From Halichondria panicea (taxonomy: Eukaryota > Porifera > Demospongiae > Suberitida > Halichondriidae), in contig NC_087377.1 in NCBI RefSeq assembly GCF_963675165.1, forward strand, positions 12,882,632 to 12,946,631: DNA of 64,000 bases, read 5' to 3'. The translations under genes were made by a program, and so were the position numbers. Under the pieces are notes generated by a model. It saw only the letters and a program-made list of their open reading frames with translations, ran no database searches and was not told the DNA's origin. This document shows positions 34,052 through 47,051 of this stretch, in pieces. How positions within the stretch are numbered: the first letter of the stretch is position 1; each line of letters begins with the position of its first letter.

Positions 34052-34113
34052 GCACCCCAAATCAACAAGCAGACAACAATTTTACCCCAAATCAACAAGC
34101 AGACAACAATTTT
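34052..34113. repeat. 31-bp tandem duplication
   Basis: CCCCAAATCAACAAGCAGAC with its continuation ACAATTTTA occurs twice in a row; the paralogues near 45668 and 53625 have it once. Confidence 0.85.
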
Positions 34114-35360
34114 ACTGATACATTGAATGACGATAAGACCAGATAGGAGCATTAGACGTCTGCGACGTATTTGACCAGCAATATCGTTATGAACGAATAC
34201 CCCTTTCAGGACATCCAAACCAAACTCTCAGAAGTACTAACGGACCCGCCAGGCCCTACTTGGCACACCAATATGTTAGACATGCCGTTTCCTATATGCT
34301 TGTTTTGAGTTGAGCTAGATCGACAAGTCTATACATGTATACACACCTATAGTAACACCCGTTCTGTTTTAGTCATTCTCAATGATATTTTCTGAAAACT
34401 AATAATAATGCAATCGATTTGATTCTCATTATAATTATTTGTAAGAGATGATATGCTGAGCTTAAAATAAAGAATTTTTGTATTCCGTATTTAGTGAGTA
34501 AGGTTAAACATTCGGGGTTTTCGTTGATTAAGCACATACACCGCGAACATACTAATATCGCATGCATGCATGCACGTCAAAAGGCTATAGCCCAAGGATC
34601 TGCAAATTAAAGGTCTTTCCGCAAAAGTTTATACCCTCGAAATAATTATCTGTTTTTCATAAAACAGTGAAGCCTGCATGGCTGCCTATTACATAAACAG
34701 GCCATCCTCAATATGCAGCCAGGTTAATGAGCACTAAAGTCTCCAAACAAGTATAGTGTGTGTATTAGCAGGTCACCTCTTTATTACAGCAACTGTTGGT
34801 GTGCCCAAGGGTTACATGGTGGCTGCTATAACATCATGACACAAATATGACCCCGTGCGGATTCACCTGCGGTTTGAAGCAGGTGCAACACAGTCACACT
34901 GCATGAGGAGAAACATAACTGCTTTGCATTGGACATTGTGGTGTTTCTGTAGGAGAAATTGAATACCTGTCAATTGCAAATGAAAGTAGTCAAAAGAGCT
35001 AGAGGAATACAGTTTACAAAGCTCTTATTAGGCCCTGATGTATTATGTTTTTTGTTGCACACATTATTCTCAAACAAAATCCAAAAATGTGATAATTATA
35101 GACGTAGACATAAACACAGCACACACAATACATATGATTCTCAGTGTTGTCTTGCTGACTTTATTAACTTAAATATTCACCTTTACCATTTTTTGCCATG
35201 ATAACGTCGTTATGCAAAACTTAATGTATTCATAATAGACACTTTATTATTCCCAATTATAAAAGTATATGGACACACAATGTATTATGGGTGTGGTTGT
35301 ATTTAGTTCAAGCTTTGCACATGTGATTGTTTGATAAAGTATTAAAACAGTTCATAGGAA

Positions 35361-37420
35361 ATGAGTATGCCAAGTTGCAGCAAGGTAAAAGATATATACT
35401 TCTGCATGTATAAATATAAATACTCTCATGAATATTGATTGCTTCACCCTGCATCGTAGATTATACAATTGGTCCTGACTTCATGCATGGGTACTGCTAG
35501 CAAATCAACTGGGTAAGTGTTTATAGTATAGTACACCTGCTATATGATGCCCAATTCATAAAGGCTGCTGGTAGATCTACTGAGAAAAATATTACTTATC
35601 CAGAAGCAGAGTAAATCCCTTTGGCTTTCATTGTCTGTTTTTAATTGTCTATAATAATTGTCCAGATGCCGTAAATGAACATTCTGTTGATGAAGTGTGC
35701 AAACAGTTTGCCCTGGAGAGTTGGTTTCTCTAATTTGCACTCATGACAATGTTGGTGGTCAACAAACTCACTGGATCGTCAGTGGCTCTCAGCCTTGTGA
35801 TGAATTTGTAAGCCACTTCACTGATTCGACTGAAGACATGTGTGGTTCGTTCACTATTACGAGGATAGGTAATACAGTTTTTACATTATACTCAACTATT
35901 CAAATACCTGCCACTGAGGCACTGGACGGTACTCTGATTGAGTGCTTTTCTGGTGCTCTTACATCGTCTCCACAAGTTGGCAACATCACACTGAATGTGA
36001 TAGGTAAGTCATTGCTAGCTGCAGCCTACCTTTTTGTACTGCTACAGATATAAATGCATTGCCTGTAACTGCCTGGGTGGCAAATCTGAGAACTAACAAT
36101 TTATGTTCTGTTCTGGAGTGGGACCCACTGGACGCACCATACCAAAGATGTGTTACTGGATACACTATCAACCTGAATGGAACAGTGTACAATACCACAA
36201 ACACATCTCTATCATTAGCTGGAGAGAGCCTCTCTTACTGTGAGACTCAGACAGTGACTGTGACACCACTCACACTCAATGGACTCTTATCGCCAGATAC
36301 CTCAAATATCACAGTGATCAATAGAGGTGCCTGTAATGCGACAGCATTATTGTTCAATTTGTGTGTCATAATTTTTAGATTTGGGGACTCCAGCATTATC
36401 TGCCTCCTTCACCATCCATACTGAAGTGCTACTGAAGCTGCAAATAATGGTCCATGCATGTGTGTATTAGTTATTACATGGCTATGAGTGCCACGAACTG
36501 TTTATTGGCCCGGTATAAGATAAGATTGTGGTCAAGGGCCTTTAGATTTTGGTGTTTATTGGCCCGGTAGAAGATAAGATTGTGGTCAAGGGCCTTTAGA
36601 TTTTGGTGGCTGGAATTACGTAATAACCAGTGGCGTAGGCAAAGGGGGGCTCACGGGGCTAGAGCCCCCCCCCTTTTGTGCTCCATCAACTCCAACTTAG
36701 CTTGTATCACTGTGATCTGTCAATCTATTCTGCACTGTACTGATCTATTCTGCACTGATTTGAGCCCTGCCCTTCCCAAAATCCTGGCTCTACGCCACTG
36801 ATAACTGCATGGAAACCAGCATATGCTGCATAGCAAACTTCCCACAAGGATCACAATAATATTTACGTCAAGAGTGTGTCCCTATATAAAAGCAGTATAA
36901 TTATAGTTGACAGTTTGGGTGCGAGGTGAGTTTCTCTCTCCAGAGGTCAATTTTCTGTATGCCAGAATACATGCAGCCATATATTGGCATTGCTCAAAAA
37001 GGCAACAAAATTAATATGTATATATTGCATGTCCTCATATTTACTATTAGCTATTATCTCTACAGGAAATTTCGACTGATATTGCACCCATTCAATCGAT
37101 TTCTCAGACCAATCTCCTGGAGATGCTTACACAGTGTGTGTGATGTTCAGAAACAAGGACTGCTCTGCAATCAACTCCACTACTGTGACTGGTAAAAATG
37201 CATATGCTGGCATATCATCAAATTCATGATTTCGTATCTTTCAGTTTTATCTTTCTACGTGTTTAATCGTAGTTAGCCCGCTATGAGAATTATATCATTT
37301 ACACTGTAACTCATGCTCAAATGAAAAACATGTATAATACACTCATGCAGAATACACTCATGCAAAATCTGTGCGGTCCCTCTCGACTGGTGAAGCAGTG
37401 GCATATGCATTTGCATTGTT
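35361..37420 (+). pseudogene. Broken Ig/FN3 receptor (three separate lesions)
   Basis: Exons 35361-35384 and 35460-35512 (signal peptide), 35666-36003 (Ig), 36048-36326 (FN3), 36379-36455 (linker) and 37063-37190 (second FN3, internal deletion) correspond to 47052-50002. Lesions: a TGCA insertion in the signal exon at 35484-35489, one base missing near 35694 in the Ig exon, and a membrane exon near 37368 with a damaged acceptor that is cut off after GEAVAYAF. A 173-bp element also sits in the linker intron. It cannot encode a receptor. Confidence 0.85.
36628..36800. mobile_element. hAT-like short element, CAGTGGCGTAG ends
   Basis: Starts CAGTGGCGTAGG and ends CTACGCCACTG, flanked by ATAAC (36623-36627 and 36801-36805). 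The paralogous introns near 48785 and 56723 read AATAACTGCATAG without it. Similar CAGTGGCGGATC ends occur at 37991, 48298 and 56244, with inverted ones near 38967 and 60655. Confidence 0.8.
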
Positions 37421-38500
37421 TGGTAGATTATTATGCATAAAATAACTTATTGGGTCAAGTTTTATATGAATGACGATAAGAACAGATAGGGGGGCATCAG
37501 ACATCTGCGACGTTTGACCAGCAATAGCATTATGAACAACTGCCCCTTCCAGGCTGGTTTCAGACATCCAAACTCTCAGAAGTACTGACAGACCCTATAC
37601 TGTGTTGCCCGTTCTGTTTTACTCGGCATTCTCACAATGATACTTTCTGAAAGCTCACAATTAATGCAATCGATTTGATATGTATCTGTAAGATGCATGA
37701 TATGCTGAGAGCTCAAAATAAAAATGTTCAAGAATTTGAGCACCGCATACCGTATTATATAGCGAGTATATTTCGGCGATAAACGTTAGCGGTTTTTGCA
37801 GATACTAATATCGTATGCATGCTTGCGCGTCAAAAGACTATATTGAATCTGCAAAATTTCTTATAATTATATGGTCTTCTGTAAACATTTATACCCTAGA
37901 AATATATACTTGCTGTATATACGGTAAGCAATAAAATTATAATGACACTTTGATAATAATTGCAACTCTGCACAGTATATACGTGTAACCAGTGGCGGAT
38001 CTAGAAAAAGTGGTAGGCAATACAGACAGACACACAGACAAACACACTACCGTATACCTCGCTTGCGCATGCGCACCGAGGCATATAATAAACAGATTGT
38101 GACACTCATAGCCATGTAATAACTATTACATAATCTGCTTGTATAATCTGTTACAGTCTGAAAACCAGGAGGCTCTGCCCCCCCCCCCCATATTATATAT
38201 ACATACCGTATTACGTAAAATTATATATGCATGCACCAATAGTTTAATGTTCAATACCTTCATACTCTACTTTATTTGGTTGTTGCACTGTATCTACCTC
38301 GATCAATCCCTATTATGTTAATTGTGCTTCCCCAGTTATAATTAATACCGAGGCAAATTTTTCAATTCAAAGAAAAATCAAAAAGAAAAATCAGCCTGGG
38401 ACCAAGGTTATAATATGAGGGTACCGGTATAATTATGCTTTCTTCGATAATGGAACATTTGATCCAAAAGCAATCATGCACTATACTTGTATAAAGTTAG
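37400..38500. repeat. Inverted duplication with 59750-61230
   Basis: Read in reverse, 60310-61200 follows 37500-38330. It includes a C-run (G-run on the other side), the CAGTGGCGGATCTAGA end, a MITE at 37748-37926 and a degenerate TAGCCTCGA-family foldback near 38345-38405. It marks an inversion breakpoint region between oppositely oriented receptor genes. Confidence 0.8.
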
Positions 38501-39079
38501 GCTTAGCGGGGAGGGGGGGATATTTGTAGTTGAGCAATATTTAGTCAGTTTGTGATCTGGTTGCTGCTTGTACTGGCAGGTAAAGGTAGTCAAGGTCGTT
38601 TCATTTGTTGTGTTAAAATAATCGTGCGCAGGATTTAAACCTTTCCCAGCTTTAGCCGACCATAGTCGGCATGGCTACTGATATAGTTTAAAAAATCATT
38701 GTGCACGCTGTGTTGGAGCTATGTGAACGCTGCAGGTATCAGCACATGCACATTGATAATTAACCACGACAAGCACGCCGAATAGTTCCCCCTGAAAACT
38801 ACCGCTAACTTCTTTCACAATATGTAGGCATTTGAAAAGTATACAGTTGCAAAGTACTTGTAAAGGCTTATAATGGATGTACACAAGACTGCGACCCCCA
38901 AAGGGGGCGTGGCTAACATTTCGGCTCGCTCTGTACCCCCCTTTCTGAAATCCTGCATCCGCCACTGAATTATACTCAATATGCACAGGTAAGGGTATTT
39001 ATTACTTACAACTACAACTGCACACCACAACATACTGCAATAAAAGAGTTGAGGCCTTCAGACAGTTCAGTTTAATAAG

Positions 39080-41183
39080 CTATGATAACGGTCCGTATGC
39101 ATCATTCAGTTTCAGCTCAATTCCATCTTGGATAGGAGTAACCTCTTCATAAACAGGACCACTTGGCACAGTGGGTTGAATGCTTTCCTCCTGTCGCTGT
39201 CTTACTGTATAGCGTCCCTTATTCCTGAAATACATAATGCAGTACATTACAGACATCCCCAACAGGAGTCCAATCGCTATGGAGATAGTGAATGTAGCTG
39301 CCACACTGACTGCCACTGCTTCACCAGTAGAGAGGGACCGCACAGATTCTGCATGAGTGTATTCTGCATGAGTGTATTATACATGTTTTTCATTTGAGCA
39401 TGAGTTACTGTAATGAGTATATCATAGCGGGCTAACTACTAGTAAACACCTCACGACTCTAGCTTATTCACTAATGTTGAAGTAAACAATACTATTTGCG
39501 ATTGTTTCACTATCTACCAGTTATTCGCCTCCATGTAGCATACCTCCTAATACATGTAGAGCCAATATGAAATTTCCAGTGACTGGAAAAACGACATCAT
39601 TTGATTGGTTGCTGGCCAGAACAACTCTAATGGTGTAGGTGTAGAAGACTCCAGCAGTGATGTCGGTGAAGGTTACTGTGATTTGGTTGGTTGTGTACGG
39701 GAAGAGGAGGGTGATTGGGTCCGAGTGAGGGGGGGAGAGGGTGGAGACAATGAGCAGGTCACTGGGAGGGTAGCCAGTGAAGGGGAGAGACAAACGAACC
39801 GTGTAGTTAGTGTCTGATGGTGTAATTTCTTGTACGGTAATCATTGTAGCTGGAACTGAAAGATACGAATGAACTTGATGATATGCCAGCATATGTATTT
39901 TACCAGTCACAGTAGTGGAATTGAATGCAGAGCATTCCTTGTTTCTGAACATCACACACAATGTGTAAGCATCTCCAGGAGATTGGTCTGAGAAATCAAT
40001 CACAACTGAACTCCCATTAAATAATGTGGTAGGAACACAATCCTCTCCACTCGTTATGTATCCAAACATTCGAATGGGTGCAATAACAATTGAAATTTCC
40101 TGGAATCAAAAATTATTAATTTACGAAAACAACGAAAGCAATAACACTACCTGGAATACTATTTGGAGCTTCAGTGCTTCATTTTGGATTATGAAGGAGG
40201 CGGATAATGCTGGAGTCCACAAGTCTAAATGTGATACCACATTAATGAATGAGCTCAAGTATGCAGTCACATACCTGGATTGATCACAGTGATATTTGAG
40301 GTGTCAGATGATAAGAGTCCATTGATTGTGAGTGGTGTCACAGTCACTGTCTCATAGTAAGGGAGCCTCTCTCCAGCTAATGATAGAGATGTGTTGGTGG
40401 TATTGTACACTGTTCCATTTAGGTTGATAGTGTATCCAGTAACACATCTCTGGTATGGTGCGTCCAGTGGGTCCCACTCCAGAACAGGACATAAACTATT
40501 AGTTCTCAGATTTGCCACCCAGGCAGTTACAGGCAGTGCATTTATATCTGTATAGCAGTTCACACAAATAGGTAGGCTGCAGCTAGAAATTGTTACTCAC
40601 CTATCACATTCAGTGTGGTGTTGCCAACTAGTGGCGATGAAAAAAGACCACCAGCAAGACATTCAATCAGAGTACCATTCAGTACCTCAGTGACAGGTAT
40701 TTGAATAGTTGAGCTCACTGTAGGGCCAGTGTTGTTGCTGACCATGGTGATGGTGAATTGACCACACGTGTATTCTGCAAAACCAGTAGTGTGGCTCACT
40801 AAACCATTGCAAGACATGGCTCCACTAATTTCCCATCGACTTTGTTCGCCATTAACGTTGTCATGGCTACAGGTTAGAGAGACCAACTCTCCAGGACAAA
40901 CTGTTAGCACTTCTCTTTCATCAGTAATATTTGACAGAAATGCTGAGTTTCCATACACAGTATCTAGACAATAGTAAACTAAGCAACTCATTGTTCAGTA
41001 TAATTATGCACCCTACTCTTTGTCTATATAAACTTACCCAGTTGATTTGTGGCTAGCAGTATCCATGAAGCTAGGACCAACGGGATAATCTACAGAATTA
41101 GAAGAGAAGCATTGATTTCTTTTTTGTTACAACATACAGGTATTCATAGATTTGGATCTTACCTTGCAACTTGACACACTCAT
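39080..41183 (-). CDS. Ig/FN3 receptor with YEEV tail, intact model (519 aa)
   Basis: Complement of 39080-39348, 39544-39855, 39904-40099, 40151-40224, 40275-40547, 40601-40963, 41038-41089 and 41163-41183; frames and splice sites agree to give 519 codons. Order: signal peptide, Ig-like domain (CPGELVSLTC to LIECLAG), FN3-like domain (CPVLEWDPLDAPYQRCVTGY), linker, second FN3-like pair, membrane helix (VAATFTISIAIGLLLGMSVM) and a tail of about 50 residues with GPVYEEV and NDAYGPLS. pYEEV resembles the preferred target of Src-type SH2 domains, so tyrosine-kinase signalling is inferred. Exons 1-7 are close to identical to those of 24977-26834. The exon-8 acceptor is duplicated (two GCAG/AAT choices 13 bases apart). 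A cell-surface recognition or adhesion role is likely; the ligand is unknown. Confidence 0.88.
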
Positions 41184-43875
41184 GATCTATATAGATCTCA
41201 CTACAATTATCTCTGTTGTCTTCAAACACTGCCTGCATTAATTGGACTAGATCTATCTTTGACAATCCATACCCATTCAACATCTTCAGCACATTGAGAG
41301 CATTGATCAAAGCATAGATAAAAGTGAGAATCTATAATTATGGTTGAGACCAATCACGAATGTCATGTAAACTTGCAGTTACTGCTCTTATAATCCATGT
41401 TAATTTCACTCCTGCAAACAGCTGAGTATATAAGTGTGCATCTAGACTACATGCTAATTATCTGCATGAAACTACGTAACAATGATGCAATCTGAGCACA
41501 ATAGTATGATTTTGAATTCATGCCTCTATGCCCTAGATGCTCTCCTGATGGAATGGATGGAGAGGCTATAATTATGCTAACAGTGTGTCCTAGAGAGTTG
41601 GTTTCGCTATACAACCTGCAGCCATGACAATAGATTGATAGTGAACAACATTGATGGACAATAATTATTAGTGGAAGTGTATTTTACAATCGTTTAGTGA
41701 GCCACACTCATTTCATGGTTTCACAGAAGACACATGCATGCAAAATATTATTTGAATGGACGTCTGTCAAGTTGTAGAACGCTCATTTGCAATAAAAGGC
41801 GTGTGCATCCATCAATTCTTGACGATTGCATGTGAATGGATTACACGTGAACAATCTTCAACAATCTGATAATCAATTGATTTATTATCAGAAATTGATT
41901 TGATCGATAATAAATTTTTTTATGATTTATGAATTGTTGTGGACCAGCTTTGATGTGATTGATGTAATAGCTCAATTACAGGCCATCCTCACAATTATAA
42001 GCGGCCTGGAATCGAGGGTCTTGATTAGCTATCTCATATGATAGGTTGATCAGTCATATGACTATAACGCAGAAGCGAGACACATCAAAAATTATAGAGA
42101 AAGGCCCATTGTCACAAAATTGTGGTGTTTTTCAGTGAAAGAATAATTATAGATCTACATGTATATAATTATATATTATAGCCTCTATTCCAGGCCGAGT
42201 TTTTGCTTTTATAACGGTTAGGTAAATGTAGTTATAAAAACGAAAACTCGGTCTGGGATCGAGGCTATACATGTATAGCTATAATTGATTCTGCGGTAAT
42301 AATTATGTCTACAATCTCATTAAAATTAAGTCAGGTCCTTCAATTATTTTTTATATATAGTTATTAGCCTAGCTAAGTTGTCATCGTTTAATCGGCTCCT
42401 CTTAATCTCGTCTTAATCAATTGACTGAATGAGCGTTTTAAGTTCAGGCAAGGGCATGACAGACTAAACATGTTTCAGGAGTTCTAGAATATAGTGAAAC
42501 AAGCTTGTCACTTCACCGAACATTCTTTTAACAGGGCCAATCAATTCAGCTGCTTGTATAGAAGCAAGTTAGAGCCTGTGGCATGAGTAATGTATGTAGA
42601 GGGCATGGACTGCATGCACTTTCAATCGAATTTGTACACCTGTCTTGGCTCCAAAAAACATGTGTGGTTCGTTCACTATTACGAGGATAGGTAATACAGT
42701 TTCTCATACTTGCCACTGAGGCACTGGACAATACTCTGATTGAATGCTTTTCTGGTGGTCTTACATAGTCTCCACAAGTTGGCAACACCACACTCAATGT
42801 GATAAGTCAGTGAAACAACAAGTTTCATGCTAGCTACACCATAATAATTTTTTGCAACTGTATACAGATCTAAATGTGTCTACTGTAACTGACTGGATGG
42901 TAAATCGTAATAAGTATATATTTTTCTCAGTAGATCTACCAGCAGCCTTTATGAATTGGGCATCATATAGCAGGTGTACTATACTATAAACATCTCTATC
43001 ATTAGCTGGAGAGAGTCTCCCTTACCATGAGAATAAGACAGTGACTGTGACACCATTCACACGAAATGCACTCTTATTTCCTGACACCTCAAATGTCACG
43101 GTGATCAATATATAGAGGCCCGGGGGGGTGCATGTAATGCGACAGCATTATTCAGTCAATTTGAGTGTCACATTATTCAGATATAGGGACTCCAGCATTA
43201 TCCGCCTCCTTCACCATCTATAATTATACTAAAGCTGCAAATAATGGTCCATGCAGGTATGTATGTATTAGTTATTGCATGCATGGCTATGAGTGCCACA
43301 AACTGTTTATTGGCCCGTTAGTATGGTCAAGGGTCTTTAGCCCGAGATCATTATCTAGCGTTATTTTAGAGACAAATCAGCCTGGGAACGAGGCTACGTA
43401 TGCTAAACCATGCATTGTCATTTTTCTAGGCAACATTGTAGGGTATATAATTAACAGAACTGCCAATTAAAAGTGAAAACTATCTTGTCAATTGTAGGGT
43501 ATTTTGCTCTGACCTGCCTCAAATCGAAATTGAAAATGGTGTCTTGGAATATAATATGGAGGAAGATGCGTTTAATGCTACTAAGACCGAACGGAACTGT
43601 TTCAACATACACATGCATAATAGATACAGACTGGATGGAAATATATACCACAAGGATTTGTGACACTGGAAATTGGACGGGCACAGAACCTGCATGTATG
43701 CATACATTTTATGCTATGTATACATGTATGATTGTATACGTATACATGTACATGTATAGTTATTATTTGGCCTGACCAACAGGAGCAGTTCCGCTGGCCC
43801 TGCAAGCGGTTCACACAAAAGTTATTACAGTAACACTATCGCTTGTAGGGTCGGCTGTACATGCATGTACATCTG
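39544..43875. repeat. Segmental duplication, copy B
   Basis: The shorter, less invaded partner of 25185-31475; supplies the empty sites for the insertions listed there. Confidence 0.85.
42179..42267. repeat. Foldback of the TAGCCTCGA family (copy B)
   Basis: Orthologous to 28173-28261. Confidence 0.8.
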
Positions 43876-44203
43876 TAGAGGATGTGAACATTTCAATACA
43901 CCTGTATAATGCTCATATAACTGCTCTCTGTACATTATGGAGTGGGACCAACATCAAAAAGAAATTTATAAGATGCTCTACATCATCAGTGATATAATGC
44001 AGCCAGGTTAACAAGCAGTAAAGTCTCTATAATTATAGTATATGCATGTGTTACAGGTATAACTTCTTCATTGCAGCCACTGTTATAGTGCATGTGCCCT
44101 ACAGTACTATAGGGTTGCATGGTGGCCGCTAAATTCATATTGACACAAATATGACCCCACTTACAGGCTCACCTGCGGATTCAGTGTGAAGCAGGTGCAA
44201 CGC

Positions 44204-44250
44204 TAGCCTCGAATCCAGGCCGTATTTTAATCGGCCTGGTCTCGAGGCTA
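44204..44250. mobile_element. 47-bp foldback of the TAGCCTCGA family
   Basis: Flanked by GTGCAACGC (44195-44203) and GTGCAACGT (44251-44259); shared with 33006-33072, absent at 52751. Confidence 0.9.
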
Positions 44251-44451
44251 GTGCAACGTTGTTTGGGGAACAATGTTTTGGCCTTTATACAGAGGTGGCC
44301 TTTGTTGAGGGGTTGTTTTGTACACTAACTGTTCATTTGGGACCTGGATACCTGGCCGTTGTATAGCAGCTGGCCTTTATTCGGAGGTGATTGTTAACAG
44401 AGGTTCCACTGTATTCATTATACATTAATTCTCAAATGAAAAACATGTACA

Positions 44452-45165
44452 GTGCCTGTAACCTAGGGAGTAGAATACAAACATTTGTACTTAAGTGTAT
44501 CTTGAGTTTGGAACATTTCTAAGAAATGATGCTGATATAAGTTATACCTGTGTAGGTGAATGAATAAGCTACAAACATATTCAAAAATATTTCTCTAAAA
44601 CATTGTTATAGTGGAAAATCATTTAGGTGAAAACGGGGATGATTGTAAAAAAATGTATGTAACATCAATTATCTATGGAAGTAAAATGTTTCTAGAAAAA
44701 TTGCTTCTACAAAAAGATAGACAATTTATTAACAATTACATGTGTAAAAAAATTAGACCTTAGCCGAAAAATTTACTTGAAATCTCTCCCTAAGCGAAAA
44801 GGCACCCAAAAACACACATAATGGAGTACGAAACAGCGTGTGTACTTATGTAACCGATTTTAATTCATGCATATGTTACCTCAACTATCCACTGATGTTA
44901 TGCCAGAGTTCCAGACCTTAGCCGACAACGGTTGGTGTTTTTCCTCCCTAAGCTTTTGCTCACTATAATAATTTGTTGCTGTTGTAAAAGCAACCACATA
45001 CCCACCACCTTAGGTTGCCATGGAAACGTTTTTGGATATGTTGAAGCTCAAGAATTCACCTACACTTTGGTATCATCAAAATTTCTTAGAAATGTTTTAA
45101 GGTCAAGATATTCACATTTATGTACCAAAATGTGGTATTCTACTCCCTATATAGGTTACTTGCAC
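44452..45165. mobile_element. 714-bp foldback element, inverted relative of 30126-30829
   Basis: Starts GTGCCTGTAACCTAGGGAGT and ends GGTTACTTGCAC. Flanks TGTACA (44446-44451) and TGTACA (45166-45171) form a 6-bp target duplication. The paralogue at 33320-33335 reads ACATGTACAATTAATG without it. Confidence 0.88.
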
Positions 45166-47051
45166 TGTACAATTAATGTATGCATGTACGCATGCAGAAT
45201 CTGTGCGGTCCCTCTCTATTGGTGAAGCAGTGGCAGCCAGTGTGGCAGCTACATTCACTATCTCCATAGCGATTGGACTCTTGCTGGGGATGTCTCTAAT
45301 TATGCATTATGTAATTATAATTATATGCATTATGTATTACAGGAATAGGGGTTGCTACACAGTATAAGACAGCGACAGGAAGAAAGCATTCAACCCACTG
45401 TGCCAAGTGGTCCTGTTTACGAAGAAGTTACTCCTATCCAAGAACAAATTGAGCTGAAACTGAATGAAGCATAATTATACGGACCATTATAATTAACAGT
45501 ACTAGCCCAGTACTACATGTCTGAAAGCCTAAATTCGTGTATTGTGTACCTGCATAAAAAGAATGAGTTATGAAGCTGTTTGGTAAAGATCATTAACGTC
45601 ATAATTGACTATAATTATAGTTGGGTGAGTTGCATGTGATATGGTTCTATAAAGTTGATCTCATGGCACCCCAAATCAACAAGCAGACAACAATTTTACT
45701 GAACACATTTATCACAATTAAATTGGACAATGTTTATAACTGCCCGTATACATTGAATGACGATAAGACCAGATAGGATCATTATAGACATCTGCGATCG
45801 TCGACGTATTTGACCAGCAATATCGTTATGAACGAATACCCCTTTCAGGACATCCAAACCAAACTCTCAGAAGTACTAACAGACCCGCCAGGCCCTACTT
45901 GGCACACCAATATGTTAGACATGCCGTTTCCTATATGCTTGTTTTGAGTTGAGCTAGATCGACAAGTCTATCAGGAGTACATGTGTACACACCTATAGTA
46001 ACACTGTGTTTCCCGTTCTGTTTTAGTCATTCTCAATGATATTTTCTGAAAACTAATAATAATACAATCGATTTGATTCTCATTATAATTATTTGTAAGA
46101 TGATAAATTATGCTGAGCTTAAAATAAGGAATTTTTGTATTCCGTATTTAGTGAGTAAGGGTAAACGTTCGGGGTTTTCGTTGATTAAGCACATACACCG
46201 CGAACATACTAATATCGCATGCATGCATGCACGTCAAAAGGCTATAGTCCAAGGATCTGCAAATTAAAGGTCTTTCCGCAAAAATTTATACCCTCGAAAT
46301 AATTATCTGTTTTTCATAAAACAGTGAAGCCTGCATGGCTGCCTATCGTGCATGATCGCCATATAAACAGGCCATCCTCAATATACAGTCGGGTTAATGA
46401 GCACTAAAGTCTCCATAAAATTATAGTGTGTGTGTTAGCAGGTCACCTCTTTATTACAGCAACTGTTGGTGTGCCCAAGGGTTACATGGTGGCTGCTATA
46501 ACATCATGACACAAGTATGACCCCGTGCGGATTCACCTGCGGTTTGAAGCAGGTGCAATACAGTCACACTGCATGATGAGAAACATAACTGCTTTGCATT
46601 GGACATTGTGGTGTTTCTGTAGGAGAAATTGAATACCTGTCAATTGCAAATGAAAGTAGTCAAAAGAGCTAGAGGAATACAGTTTACGGCCCTGATGTAT
46701 TATGTTTTTTGTTGCACACATTATTCACAAACAAAATCCAAAAATGTGATAATTATAGACAAAATAAGACGTAGACATAAACACAGCACACACAATACAT
46801 ATGATTCTAAGTGTTGTCTTTGCTGACTTTATTAACTGATCCATAATTAAATATTCACCTTCACCATTTTTGCCATGAGAACGTCGACTCATTATGCAAA
46901 ACTTAATGTATTCAAAATAGACATTGATGCTATTATTCCCTATTATGAAAGTATGGACACACAATGGGTGTGGTTGTATTTAGTTTAAGCTTTGCACATG
47001 TCATTTTTTGGATAAAGTCTGTAAATGTAGCTATAGAACAGTTCATAGGAG

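Larger units (their letters stand above)
33300..35515. repeat. Receptor-cluster unit, copy 1
   Basis: Aligns in the same orientation with 44411-47207 and 52900-55150: membrane/tail exon, spacer with MITEs, and the two signal-peptide exons of the next receptor gene. Shows that the cluster grew as a tandem unit of roughly 8-12 kb. Confidence 0.8.
42659..45480 (+). pseudogene. Broken receptor copy in duplication B
   Basis: Parallel to 29361-33640. It has the end of the Ig exon (42659-42810), an FN3 exon most of which is replaced by unrelated sequence at about 42907-42990, a linker exon (43180-43255), a sushi-like exon (43500-43695, frames broken) and a membrane/tail exon (45197-45473). The membrane exon has an AT-rich expansion inside the helix, and a two-base insertion near 45364 stops the frame before GPVYEEV. 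Confidence 0.8.

Noticed and set aside
34559..34576. ATGCATGCATGC as an ordinary microsatellite only
   Set aside because: Not dismissed as a motif, but single long runs were not used as evidence for the TGCA finding, since slippage could explain them; only one-step differences between copies were counted, plus one two-unit case.
39128..39397. Plus-strand frame of 89 residues (and equivalents at 49697 and 58601)
   Set aside because: Antisense shadows of the conserved receptor membrane/tail exon.
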